Source of the DNA: Streptomonospora nanhaiensis
GTDB lineage: Bacteria > Actinomycetota > Actinomycetes > Streptosporangiales > Streptosporangiaceae
Reading direction: 5' to 3'
Assembly: GCF_026642255.1 (NCBI RefSeq)
Contig: NZ_CP113264.1
Location: 4,712,001-4,776,000, forward strand
DNA length: 64,000 bases
Of the stretch, positions 32,901 through 40,858 are shown piece after piece. The notes under the pieces were generated by a model. It saw only the letters and a list, made by a program, of their open reading frames with translations, was not told the origin of the DNA and made no database searches. Made by a program: the position numbers and the translations under genes. The number at the start of each line of letters is the position of its first letter. Position 1 is the first letter of the stretch.

Positions 32901-33436
32901 CGCCGCTCCCCCGCCCCGGCCGTGGGCACGGCGTCCAGCGTGGGGACGTCGGGCTCGGGGTCGCTGGTCAGGATGCTGCCGGTGCGGCGCAGCGCGTTGT
33001 CGCCGCTGACCTCGTAGTAGTGCATGGCGGTCAGCGGCGGCGAGTAGGCGTGCACGCTGACGGCGGGCGCGGCGGCGGCGTTGACCACGTCGTGCACGTG
33101 GCCGAGCGGGAACCGGCCGCCCCCGCCGTCGGCGAGGGTGCGTTCGCACAGGCCGGCGTCCCAGTAGCGTTCGACCAGCTCCCCGGCGACGACGGTGAGC
33201 GCGCCCAGCGAACCGGCGTGGTCGTGGAGCCGGGTGGACTGGTCGGGCGTCCAGGAGATGAGCCAGACGTCGGTGTAGTCGTCGGCGCGCAGGCGGACCG
33301 ACCAGCGGTTCTCGGCGTCGAAGCGGATCTCGTGGAGCCCCTGGCGGACCTCCTCGGCGACCGCGGCGGTCAGCTCGGACAGGCGGTCCAGGGTGAGCGG
33401 TGTCGGCGCGGCGGGCGCGGCTGCGGTGTCGGTCAT
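32897..33436 (-). CDS. Cysteine dioxygenase-type cupin
   Basis: Mononuclear iron cupin of 179 residues related to cysteine dioxygenase, which oxidises cysteine to cysteine sulfinate. The cupin metal site is visible: TRLHDHAGSLGALTVVAGEL (the two histidines of HxH and a downstream Glu) and the third ligand in SVHAYSPPL, preceded by GHVHDVVN. Upstream strands WSVRLRADDYTDVWLISWTPDQS fit. Bacterial CDO lacks the mammalian Cys-Tyr crosslink. ATG 33436 begins MTDTAAAPAAPT. Site E lies 132 bp upstream, and the gene is coupled to the rhodanese. Confidence 0.88.
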   Translation of the reverse strand: MTDTAAAPAAPTPLTLDRLSELTAAVAEEVRQGLHEIRFDAENRWSVRLRADDYTDVWLISWTPDQSTRLHDHAGSLGALTVVAGELVERYWDAGLCERTLADGGGGRFPLGHVHDVVNAAAAPAVSVHAYSPPLTAMHYYEVSGDNALRRTGSILTSDPEPDVPTLDAVPTAGAGERR

Positions 33437-33567
33437 GGGTTCTTGCTCTCGGATTCGTGGGCGGTCGGAGTCTGCGCTGGTCCGGCGGCCGCTAACAGTG
33501 CCCGTCGAAGGCCGGGGGCCGCAGGTGTGACGGTGTTCTGACTGCCATGACCGCAGTAAACCACATT

Positions 33568-33591
33568 CCCTACAGGTTTAGTTGGTAGGAG
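33568..33591. promoter_or_regulatory. Sulfur-regulon dyad, site E (cysteine dioxygenase)
   Basis: CCTAC-AGG-TTTAGT followed by TGGTAGG; CCTAC and GTAGG form the dyad. It sits upstream of the CDO-rhodanese operon. Confidence 0.55.
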
Positions 33592-34139
33592 CCTCCCGTC
33601 GCACGTGTCACACCCGCCCCGGCGTCACCACACCCCTCGACACACCCCGCCCGACCTGCACGTTCCCACTCCTCCCGCACACACCACCGAAGATTCCCTA
33701 CTTTTTCGGTTGACAAAATGGGGTTAGCGGATCAGGCTGGTGGACGAGGCCGACGGAATCGCGGAGCCGTCGGCCAGGACCCGCCGACCACCCGCGCCGC
33801 CCGGGCCACCCCGCCGGGTGGACGAACGCGAGGCCGGTCCCGGCGTTCCGGGCCGAGGGGGCTGCCATGCGCGGAGCCGCCCGACCCTCGGCCCGGAACG
33901 CCCTCCACGCCGCGCGATCGGACGGGAGGCCGACCCGATGCCCGACATCCGACAGGGACCGCCGCGTACCCCGCACAGGCCCCCGACCGAATCCGCCCCC
34001 GCACGGCACTCCTGGTCGAACACCACGCCGAGGACACGGAACCGCCGCCCGCCGCACACCGACCTGTGCTTTGATTCCCCATAATTCCGGTAGGTATTTA
34101 CTGGCACACGTCGGCGTGCGTCCCAGCAGGAGGTTCACC
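33592..34139. other. Gene-poor 548-bp stretch with operator-like sites (site I at 33697-33711)
   Basis: No frame here gives a recognisable protein; the products are Arg/Pro/Ser-rich. Site I (33697-33711) reads CCTAC-TTT-TTCGGT-TG and matches the sulfur dyad with one mismatch; TTGACA (33710-33715) overlaps it. Near the end, 34088-34105 has a weak dyad (CCGGTA, then TACTGG) 35 bp before the SfnB-like gene. A minus-strand frame ending at 33724 finishes in well-biased codons (VLADGSAIPSASSTSLIR) and may be the tail of a lost gene. Confidence 0.45.
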
Positions 34140-35390
34140 ATGTCCGAGACCGTCACCGGCCCCACCCCCGGCACGACCGGCGGCGAGGTCCGGATCATCG
34201 CCTCGGACGCGGAGGCCGTCGAGGCCGCCCGCGCCCTGGTCCCCCGGTTCGCGGAGGGCGCCTCCGGGCGCGACCGCGACCGCTGTCTGCCCCGGGAGCA
34301 GGTCCGCGAGCTGGCCCGGTCGGGCCTGCTCGGGATCACCGTGCCCCGCGCCCTGTGCGGGGCCGGCGCGGACGCCGGGACCGTCGCCGAGATCCTGCGC
34401 CTGCTCGGCACCGCCGACCTCAGCCTGGCGCAGATCCCGCAGCCGCACTTCGCGTTCCTCAACGCGCTGCGCCTGCGCGGGGGCGGGACCGCGCGGGCCC
34501 GGGTGTTCGGCGACGTCCTCTCCGGCTCGCTCGTCTCCAACGCCCAGGCCGAGCGGTCCGGGAGGACCGCGCACACCCACGCCACCCGCCTGGAGCGCGG
34601 CGGCGACGGCTGGCGGGTCAACGGCAGCAAGTACTACGCCACGGGTTCGCTGCTCGCCGACTGGATCGCCGTGGTCGCCCCCGCGGCCACCCCGGACGGA
34701 CCGCGCCCGCACATCGCCTTCGTCCCGGCCGACGCCCCGGGCGTGCGCGTCGAGGACGACTGGGCCGGCATGGGCCAGCGCACCACCGCCAGCGGAACGG
34801 TGCATCTGGCCGACGTGGCCGTGCCCGACGACCTGGTCCTGCCCCAGTACCTGACGTTCGAGGGGCCCACCACCTACGGCGCGTTCGCGCAGCTGCTGCA
34901 CGCCGCCATCGACGTCGGCGCGGCGCGCGGCGCCCTGGCCGAGGCGGCGGCCTTCGTGCGCTCCAAGAGCCGCCCCTGGTTCGAGAGCGGCGTCGACACC
35001 GCGCCCGAGGACCCGCTGCTCGTCCACCGGTTCGGCGAGCTGGAGATCCAGGTGCGCGCCGCGGAGGCCCTGCTGGCCTCCGCCGCCGACCGGGTGGACG
35101 CCGCCGACGCCGTCCTGGCCGGGGGCGCCCCCGGCGCGGAGGACGCCACCGCAGAGGCCTCGGTCGCCGTGGCCGCCGCCAAGGTCGCCGGCGGACGGGC
35201 CGCCGTGGAGGTCTCCTCCGCCCTGTTCGAGGTGGCGGGCACGCGGGCCGCGGCCGACTCCGAGAACCTGCACCGCCACTGGCGCGACGCCCGCACCCAC
35301 ACCGTCCACGACCCGGTGCGCTGGAAGGTCCAGCACGTCGGGGAGTACTCCCTCAACCGTCGCCGCCCACCGCGGCACGGTCAGATCTGA
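34140..35390 (+). CDS. SfnB-like acyl-CoA-dehydrogenase-fold flavoenzyme
   Basis: FMN/FAD flavoenzyme of 416 residues with an acyl-CoA dehydrogenase fold, most like the SfnB/DszC group used in sulfur acquisition from sulfones or thiophene-type compounds. Strings: LLGITVPRALCGAGADAGTVAEILRLLGTADLSLAQIPQPHFAFLNAL, a GWRVNGSKYYATGSLLADW strand, AGMGQRTTASGTVHL, and a C-terminal HWRDARTHTVHDPVRWKVQHVGEY in place of the acyl-CoA glutamate. ATG 34140 follows CAGGAGG (34125-34131). It begins an operon with ssuD and two flavin reductases, so it probably draws reduced FMN from them. Confidence 0.85.
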   Translation: MSETVTGPTPGTTGGEVRIIASDAEAVEAARALVPRFAEGASGRDRDRCLPREQVRELARSGLLGITVPRALCGAGADAGTVAEILRLLGTADLSLAQIPQPHFAFLNALRLRGGGTARARVFGDVLSGSLVSNAQAERSGRTAHTHATRLERGGDGWRVNGSKYYATGSLLADWIAVVAPAATPDGPRPHIAFVPADAPGVRVEDDWAGMGQRTTASGTVHLADVAVPDDLVLPQYLTFEGPTTYGAFAQLLHAAIDVGAARGALAEAAAFVRSKSRPWFESGVDTAPEDPLLVHRFGELEIQVRAAEALLASAADRVDAADAVLAGGAPGAEDATAEASVAVAAAKVAGGRAAVEVSSALFEVAGTRAAADSENLHRHWRDARTHTVHDPVRWKVQHVGEYSLNRRRPPRHGQI

Positions 35391-35415
35391 TCCCGCAACG
35401 GAGGAGCGTCCCTCA

Positions 35416-36579
35416 ATGCCCCTGACCTTCCACTGGTTCCTGCCCACGCAGGGGGACAGCCGCGGCATCGTCGGCGGCGGCCACGGCGCGGACGTCGTGG
35501 CCTCGGCCTGGCGGACCCGCGAGCCGACCCTGGACTACCTCGCCCAGATCGCCGGAGCCGCCGAGCGGCTGGGGTTCGAGGGCGTCCTCACCCCCACCGG
35601 CGCGTGGTGCGAGGACGCCTGGCTGACCACGGCGATGCTGGCCGGGAGCACGAGGCGGCTGAAGTTCCTGGTGGCGTTCCGCCCCGGGCTCCTCTCGCCC
35701 ACCCTGGCGGCGCAGATGGCCGCGACCTACCAGCGGCTCAGCGGCGGACGTCTCCTGCTCAACGTGGTGACCGGCGGCGAGTCCGCCGAGCAGAGGCAGC
35801 ACGGCGACTTCCTCGGCAAGGACGCCCGGTACGCGCGCACCGACGAGTTCCTCCAGGTGGTCGGACGGCTCTGGCGCGGGGAGACCGTCGACTTCCGGGG
35901 GGAGCACGTCACGGTGGAGGGGGCCCGGCTCGCGAAGGCGCCGGACCCCCTGCCGCCGGTCTACTTCGGCGGCTCCTCCCCCGCCGCGCTCGACGTGGCC
36001 TCCCGCCGCGTGCAGACGTACCTGACGTGGGGTGAGCCGCCCGGCGCGGTCGCCGACAAGATCGACCGGGTCAGCGCCCTGGCGGCCAAGCGCGGCCGCA
36101 CACTCGACTACGGCGTGCGGCTGCACGTGATCAGCCGGGACACCGCGGAGGAGGCGTGGGCGCAGGCCCAGCGCCTGCTCGACGGGCTGGCCCCCGACAC
36201 CGTGGGGCAGGTGCAGCACCACCTGGCCATGAGCGAGTCCGAGGGCCAGCGCCGGATGCTCGAACTGCACGGCGGAAGCGCCGCCGACCTGGAGGTCCAC
36301 CCCAACCTGTGGGCGGGTGTGGGCCTGGCCAGGGGCGGGGCCGGCACCGCACTGGTGGGCAGCCACGCCCAGGTGGCCGACCTGATCGAGGAGTACCACC
36401 GGGCGGGCGCCACCGAGTTCGTCCTGTCCGGGTACCCCCACCTGGAGGAGGCCTACTGGTTCGGCGAGGGGGTACTGCCGCTGTTGCGGGAGCGCGGGCT
36501 GTGGGAGCACCCGGAGGGAGGGGAGGAGTCCGCCGCCCCCCACGTCCCCTTCGCCGTGTCCGCCCCGGCCACGTCCTGA
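35416..36579 (+). CDS. ssuD: Alkanesulfonate monooxygenase-type LLM flavoenzyme
   Basis: FMNH2-dependent monooxygenase of the bacterial luciferase-like family, 387 residues, typical for SsuD, which converts alkanesulfonates to aldehyde plus sulfite. Motifs: an initial FHWFLPTQGDSRGIVGG, ERLGFEGVLTPTGAWCEDAW, LKFLVAFRPGLLSPTLAAQMAATY, GRLLLNVVTGG, YFGGSSPAALDVA, and a late TEFVLSGYPHLEEAYWFGEGVLP. These strongly resemble SsuD/MsuD. It starts 25 bp after the SfnB-like gene with GGAGGAG upstream. Confidence 0.92.
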   Translation: MPLTFHWFLPTQGDSRGIVGGGHGADVVASAWRTREPTLDYLAQIAGAAERLGFEGVLTPTGAWCEDAWLTTAMLAGSTRRLKFLVAFRPGLLSPTLAAQMAATYQRLSGGRLLLNVVTGGESAEQRQHGDFLGKDARYARTDEFLQVVGRLWRGETVDFRGEHVTVEGARLAKAPDPLPPVYFGGSSPAALDVASRRVQTYLTWGEPPGAVADKIDRVSALAAKRGRTLDYGVRLHVISRDTAEEAWAQAQRLLDGLAPDTVGQVQHHLAMSESEGQRRMLELHGGSAADLEVHPNLWAGVGLARGGAGTALVGSHAQVADLIEEYHRAGATEFVLSGYPHLEEAYWFGEGVLPLLRERGLWEHPEGGEESAAPHVPFAVSAPATS

Positions 36580-36602
36580 CCGCCCCCGCACCGGAGACCG
36601 CC

Positions 36603-37166
36603 ATGACCACCACCACCGTCCTCGTCGGCAATCCCCGGCCGAACTCCCGTACCGCCACCGCCGGCCTGGCCGTGGCCCGTCACGCCGCGGACGCGGCCGG
36701 ACTGCCGGACGTGCCCGGACCGGACGACCTGCTCGACCTGTCGCGGATCCGGCAGCTGCTGCTCGCCCCCGGCCCGCAGCCGGAGGTGGAGGCCGCCCTG
36801 GAGAGGGTGCGCGCCACCGACCTGCTGGTCGTGGCCAGCCCCACCTACAAGGCGACCTACACCGGTCTGCTGAAGGTGTTCCTGGACCTGCTGCCGTCCG
36901 GCGGGCTGGCGGGGGTGACGGCCGTGCCCGTGCTGGTGATGGCGTCCGCGGCCCACACCCTGGCCGTGGACGTGCACCTGCGCCCGCTGCTGCTCGAACT
37001 GGGCGCGACCGTTCCGGCGTCCGGACTGGCCCTGCTCCAGGACGCGGTCCCCTCCGACGGCGGGACCGACGGCACTCCGCGCCTGGACGGGGTGCTCGCG
37101 CCGTGGGCCGGGCGCGCGGCCCCCGTGCTGCGCGCGGCGGTGCGCACCCGGTCGGCCGCCGCCTGA
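36603..37166 (+). CDS. ssuE: NAD(P)H-dependent FMN reductase (SsuE/MsuE type)
   Basis: Flavodoxin-fold reductase of 187 residues that supplies FMNH2 to SsuD-type monooxygenases. Visible: the phosphate loop VGNPRPNSRTATAG, SPTYKATYTGLLKVFLDLLP, and the second-loop LVMASAAH. It starts 23 bp after ssuD on the same strand. I use ssuE by function and position; the sequence could equally be msuE-like. Confidence 0.85.
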   Translation: MTTTTVLVGNPRPNSRTATAGLAVARHAADAAGLPDVPGPDDLLDLSRIRQLLLAPGPQPEVEAALERVRATDLLVVASPTYKATYTGLLKVFLDLLPSGGLAGVTAVPVLVMASAAHTLAVDVHLRPLLLELGATVPASGLALLQDAVPSDGGTDGTPRLDGVLAPWAGRAAPVLRAAVRTRSAAA

Positions 37167-37206
37167 GTCCTCCCCCCTCTCTTCACCCACCACAAGGGAG
37201 AGTCCG

Positions 37207-37722
37207 TTGAGTATCGCCGAGACCGCTTCCCCGTCCTTGGCGGAGGCCGACCGTTTCCGCGCGACGCTGCGCAACCACCCGGCCGGGGTCGTCATCATCA
37301 CCGCCAGCGTGGAGGGGCGGCCCGTGGGGCTGACCGCCACCTCCTTCACCAGCGTCAGCCTCGCCCCGCCGCTGGTGTCCTTCTACATCGCGGAGTCCTC
37401 CACGACCTGGCCGGCGCTGCGCAGGGCGGGCGAGTTCGGGGTGCAGCTGCTGACCGAGGAGCAGTCCGACCTGGCCGACCGGTTCGCCCGCAGGGGGGAG
37501 GACCGGTTCGCCGCGCCGACGGCGTGGAGCCGGGGGCCGTCGCAGGTCCCGCTGCTGGACGGGGCCTCGGCGCACCTGGTCTGCTCCCGGTTCGACACCC
37601 GGCTGATCGGCGACCACTGGCTGGTGGTCGGGGAGGTGACGCACACGCTGGTGCTGGACGACCCGCGTCCGCCGCTCGTCTACCACCGGGGTGCGTTCGG
37701 CGGGGTCTCGGCCCTGCGCTGA
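37207..37722 (+). CDS. Flavin reductase (HpaC-like), second reductase of the operon
   Basis: Flavin_Reduct-family (split barrel) protein of 171 residues, using NAD(P)H to make free FADH2/FMNH2. Strings: FRATLRNHPAGVVIITASVEGRPVGLTATSFTSVSLAPPLVSF, VQLLTEEQSDLADRFA, LVCSRFDTRLIGDHWLVVGEVTHTLV. The start is TTG 37207 after AAGGGAGAG, a rare start that may keep its level low. With ssuE this gives the operon two unrelated flavin reductases, presumably one per flavoenzyme. Confidence 0.85.
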   Translation: MSIAETASPSLAEADRFRATLRNHPAGVVIITASVEGRPVGLTATSFTSVSLAPPLVSFYIAESSTTWPALRRAGEFGVQLLTEEQSDLADRFARRGEDRFAAPTAWSRGPSQVPLLDGASAHLVCSRFDTRLIGDHWLVVGEVTHTLVLDDPRPPLVYHRGAFGGVSALR

Positions 37723-37838
37723 CCCCTTCCCGTACCGCGCCGCACTCGGGGGGCGTCCCTGGCACGGGGTGCCCCCGGAGGGCCGTGCCACCGGGAGGGG
37801 CCGCCCGCGCATGAGGGGGCGTCGTCCGGACCGTGGAG

Positions 37839-37871
37839 CCCGCCGCCGCCCGGAGGCCGGGCGGCGGCGGG
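37839..37871. terminator. Bidirectional hairpin between the flavin reductase and the MalK-like gene
   Basis: CCCGCCGCCGCCCGG at 37839-37853 pairs perfectly with CCGGGCGGCGGCGGG at 37857-37871 around a 3-nt loop. A second, shorter hairpin (GGCACGG/CCGTGCC) lies at 37761-37789. Confidence 0.65.
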
Positions 37872-37875
37872 GCGC

Positions 37876-38967
37876 TCAGCCGTCCAGGCGCTCCCCCGTT
37901 CCCGGCGAGAACACGTGCACCCGTCCGGGGCGCACGCCCAGGCGCACGGTCCCACCCGCCGCCGGAGCCGCGTGCGGCGCCACCCGCACCACCAGATCGC
38001 CGTCGGCCGGATGCCCGGGGAGGCCGCCGTACAGGTAGCAGTCGGCGCCCAGGTGTTCGACCAGGCCCACCTCCATCGCGAACCCCTCGCCCTCCCCCAC
38101 CAGGTCGACCGCCTCGGGGCGAAAGCCCAGCAGCGCGGAGGACGCGCCCTCGTCGGCGAGCCTGCGCCGTTGGCCTGGGGTGAGCGGCAGGGCGGCGTCG
38201 CCGACCCGGACCCCCTCCCGGCTCAGGGGGAACTCCCTCAGGTTCATCGCCGGGGAGCCGATGAACCCGGCGACGAAGGCGTTGGCGGGGTGCTCGTACA
38301 GCCGCACGGGGCTGTCGCACTGCTGGAGCACCCCGTCCTTGAGCACCGCCACCCGGTCGCCCATGGTCATCGCCTCGACCTGGTCGTGGGTGACGTAGAC
38401 GGTGGTCACGCCCAGCCGCTTCTGGAGCGCGGCGATCTGCGTGCGGGTGGACACGCGCAGCTGGGCGTCCAGGTTGGACAGGGGCTCGTCCATGAGGAAC
38501 ACCCGGGGCTCGCGCACGATCGCGCGCCCCATCGCGACGCGCTGGCGCTGCCCCCCGGAGAGCGCCTTGGGCCTGCGGTGCAGCAGGGGCTCCAGGTCCA
38601 GGAGCCGGGCGGCCTCCAGGACCCTGCGCTCCCGCTCCGGCCTGGCGACCTTGGCCATCTCCAGGGCGAACCCCATGTTCTGCGCCACCGACATGTGCGG
38701 GTAGAGCGCGTAGGACTGGAAGACCATCGCGATGTCGCGCTCCAGCGGGCTGCTGTCGGTGACGTCCTCGCCCCCGATGCGGATGGTCCCCGAGTCCACC
38801 TCCTCCAGCCCCGCGAGCATCCTCAGCGAGGTGGACTTCCCGCACCCGGAGGGACCCACGAGCACCAGGAACTCCCCGTCCTCCACCTCCAGGCTCAGCT
38901 CGTCGACGGCGGGCGCCTCCGTGCCCGGGTAGAAGTGGGTGGCCTTCTCGAAACCGACCGATGCCAC
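37876..38967 (-). CDS. MalK/UgpC-type ABC sugar-transporter ATPase
   Basis: ATPase of 363 residues for a carbohydrate importer. Motifs: Walker A GPSGCGKST, Q-loop VFQSYALYPHM, signature LSGGQRQRVAMGRAI, Walker B VFLMDEPLSNLD, H-loop VTHDQVEAMT, and a C-terminal TOBE/regulatory domain (GFRPEAVDLV; LGVRPGRVHVFSPGTGE). The nucleotide-binding half is MsmK/UgpC-like, enough to serve several importers. GTG 38967 follows GAGGAGGGATCC. Last gene of the polyol operon. Confidence 0.93.
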   Translation of the reverse strand: MASVGFEKATHFYPGTEAPAVDELSLEVEDGEFLVLVGPSGCGKSTSLRMLAGLEEVDSGTIRIGGEDVTDSSPLERDIAMVFQSYALYPHMSVAQNMGFALEMAKVARPERERRVLEAARLLDLEPLLHRRPKALSGGQRQRVAMGRAIVREPRVFLMDEPLSNLDAQLRVSTRTQIAALQKRLGVTTVYVTHDQVEAMTMGDRVAVLKDGVLQQCDSPVRLYEHPANAFVAGFIGSPAMNLREFPLSREGVRVGDAALPLTPGQRRRLADEGASSALLGFRPEAVDLVGEGEGFAMEVGLVEHLGADCYLYGGLPGHPADGDLVVRVAPHAAPAAGGTVRLGVRPGRVHVFSPGTGERLDG

Positions 38968-38981
38968 GGCGGATCCCTCCT

Positions 38982-39977
38982 CTACAGCTGGGGGTTGATC
39001 TGGAGCTTGCGGCCACGGCCCGCCCGGAAGGCGTCGACGGCGTCGCCGAAGCCGTCCAGGGCGAAGGTGTCGGTGACCATGGCGTCGGCGTCGACCACGC
39101 CCTTGGCCATGAGGTCCACCGCCCGCCCGTAGCTGTGCAGGACGGCCATACTGCCCACGACGGTGATCTCGTCGTTGTAGACGCGGAACGGCGAGAAGGA
39201 CGCGGTGGCCTCGGCCGGCGCCACCCCGAACACCTGGAAGGTGCCGCCCCGGGCGACGCGGGTCAGCCCGTCCTCGATGGCGGCGACCACGCCGGTGCAG
39301 TCGACGACGACCTCCCAGTCGCGGCGGTCGAGCTCGTCGGGGCCGGGGGCGACGGCGTCGGTGCCGAGGGAGGCGGCCACCGCCAGCCGGTCCTTGTTGG
39401 GGTCCACGACGGACACGCTCGCGGCCCCGGCGGAACGCGCGAGCTGGGCCATCAGCAGGCCCATGGTTCCCGCCCCGTACACGAGGTAGTGCTCCCCGAC
39501 CCGGCCCGGGAGCAGGTCGAAGCCGTGCACCGCGCAGGACAGGGGCTCGATGAGCGCGCCGTGGGAGAAGGGCATGTGCTCGGGGATCGGGTAGCAGGAC
39601 GCGGCGGGGGCGACGGCGAGTTCGGCGCAGGCCCCGGGGCCGGTGACGCCGATGGCGTTCCAGCTCTCGCACAGGTTCCCCCGGCCGACGACGCACTTGG
39701 AGCACGCGCCGCAGAACAGGGAGGGGTCGACGGCCACGCGGTCGTCCACGGCCAGGCCGGTGACCTCCGATCCGAGCGCGACGACCGTTCCCGCGAACTC
39801 GTGGCCGGGGACGATCGGGTAGGGCGTGGGGGCGAACTCCCCGTCGATGATGTGCAGGTCGGTGCCGCAGACGCCCACGGCGGAGGGGGCGACGACCACC
39901 TCGCGGGGGCCGGGAGCGGGGTCCTCCACCCGCTCGAGGGAGAAGTGGCCGGGTTCGCTGACGACGAGTGCACGCAT
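38982..39977 (-). CDS. Zinc-dependent medium-chain polyol/alcohol dehydrogenase
   Basis: MDR dehydrogenase of 331 residues. Catalytic zinc ligands: Cys in GVCGTDLH and His-Glu in PGHEFAG; the structural zinc is in CGACSKCVVGRGNLC (four cysteines). The cofactor loop is GAGTMGLLMAQLARSAGA, and VVDPNKDRLAVA suggests NAD preference (an acidic residue after the second strand). In this context it most likely oxidises a sugar alcohol (sorbitol, arabitol or xylitol) to a ketose. ATG 39977 overlaps the permease stop in TAATG, so it is coupled to the transporter. Confidence 0.88.
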   Translation of the reverse strand: MRALVVSEPGHFSLERVEDPAPGPREVVVAPSAVGVCGTDLHIIDGEFAPTPYPIVPGHEFAGTVVALGSEVTGLAVDDRVAVDPSLFCGACSKCVVGRGNLCESWNAIGVTGPGACAELAVAPAASCYPIPEHMPFSHGALIEPLSCAVHGFDLLPGRVGEHYLVYGAGTMGLLMAQLARSAGAASVSVVDPNKDRLAVAASLGTDAVAPGPDELDRRDWEVVVDCTGVVAAIEDGLTRVARGGTFQVFGVAPAEATASFSPFRVYNDEITVVGSMAVLHSYGRAVDLMAKGVVDADAMVTDTFALDGFGDAVDAFRAGRGRKLQINPQL

Positions 39978-40858
39978 TACTTCACAGCTCCTAGGGAGAG
40001 GCCGCGGACCAGCCAGCGCTGGGCGGTCCATCCGGCGATGATCACGGGCAGGGCCGCCATGGTGGAGGCGGCGGACAGGCGGGCCCAGAACAGCCCCTCG
40101 CCGCTGATGAAGCCGACGAGGAACACGGGCACGGTGGCGGCTCGGGTGGCGGTGAGGTTGACGGCGAAGAAGAACTCGTTCCAGGCGAAGATGAAGCAGA
40201 TCAGGGCGGTCGCGGCCAGTCCGGGCGCGATCATCGGCAGGATGACGCGCCGCATCTCGGTGAGCCTGGGCGCGCCGTCCATCCGGGCGGCCTCCAGCAC
40301 CTCCTTGGGCAGTTCGACCAGGAAGGAGCGGATCATCCACACCGCGATCGGCATGTTCATGGCCGTGTACACGAGGGTGAGGGTGCGGGCGTCGTCCAGG
40401 GCGCCGAGGTTCTGGGCGATGACGTAGAGCGGCAGGATCATGGCCACCGGCGGCAGCAGCTTGGTGGACAGGAAGAAGAACAGCGAGTCCCGCCACTGGG
40501 GGATGCGCACCAGTGAGAGCGCGTAGGCGGCCGGGAGGCCCAGGACGACGGCCAGGAGCGTGGACAGGACCGAGGCCTGGAGCGAGTTGAGCAGGTACGG
40601 CACGAAGTCGCGGCCGAGCACGGCGGCGTACTGGTCCAGGGTGGGTCGGAAGAAGAGGGTCGGCGGGTCGGTGGAGGCCTGCGACTCCTGTTTGAACCCG
40701 GTGAGGAACATCCACAGGACCGGGAAGAAGAACAGCAGTCCCACGGCCCAGGCGAGCAGGCCCGCGGCGGGGCGGAGCGGCCGGCGTCGGCGCCTGCGGG
40801 GGGCGGGCCCCGCCTCGGGGGCTGCGGCGGGGGCCGGCGCCTCGGTCACGCTTGTCAC
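39977..40858 (-). CDS. Carbohydrate ABC transporter permease (MalG-type)
   Basis: Second permease of the polyol importer, 293 residues and about six TM spans. It has the EAA loop (EVLEAARMDGAPRLTEMRRVILPMIAPG) and typical MalG/SmoG strings (PVLWMFLTGFKQ; STKLLPPVAMILPLYVIAQ). The start is GTG 40858, overlapping the first permease's stop in GTGA. Both overlaps show a tightly translated transport operon. Confidence 0.92.
   Translation of the reverse strand: MTSVTEAPAPAAAPEAGPAPRRRRRRPLRPAAGLLAWAVGLLFFFPVLWMFLTGFKQESQASTDPPTLFFRPTLDQYAAVLGRDFVPYLLNSLQASVLSTLLAVVLGLPAAYALSLVRIPQWRDSLFFFLSTKLLPPVAMILPLYVIAQNLGALDDARTLTLVYTAMNMPIAVWMIRSFLVELPKEVLEAARMDGAPRLTEMRRVILPMIAPGLAATALICFIFAWNEFFFAVNLTATRAATVPVFLVGFISGEGLFWARLSAASTMAALPVIIAGWTAQRWLVRGLSLGAVK

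Noticed and set aside
33698..34630. Long minus- and plus-strand frames in the CDO-SfnB gap
   Set aside because: Arg/Ser/Pro-rich with no motif or good start; only a short C-terminal tail looks gene-like.
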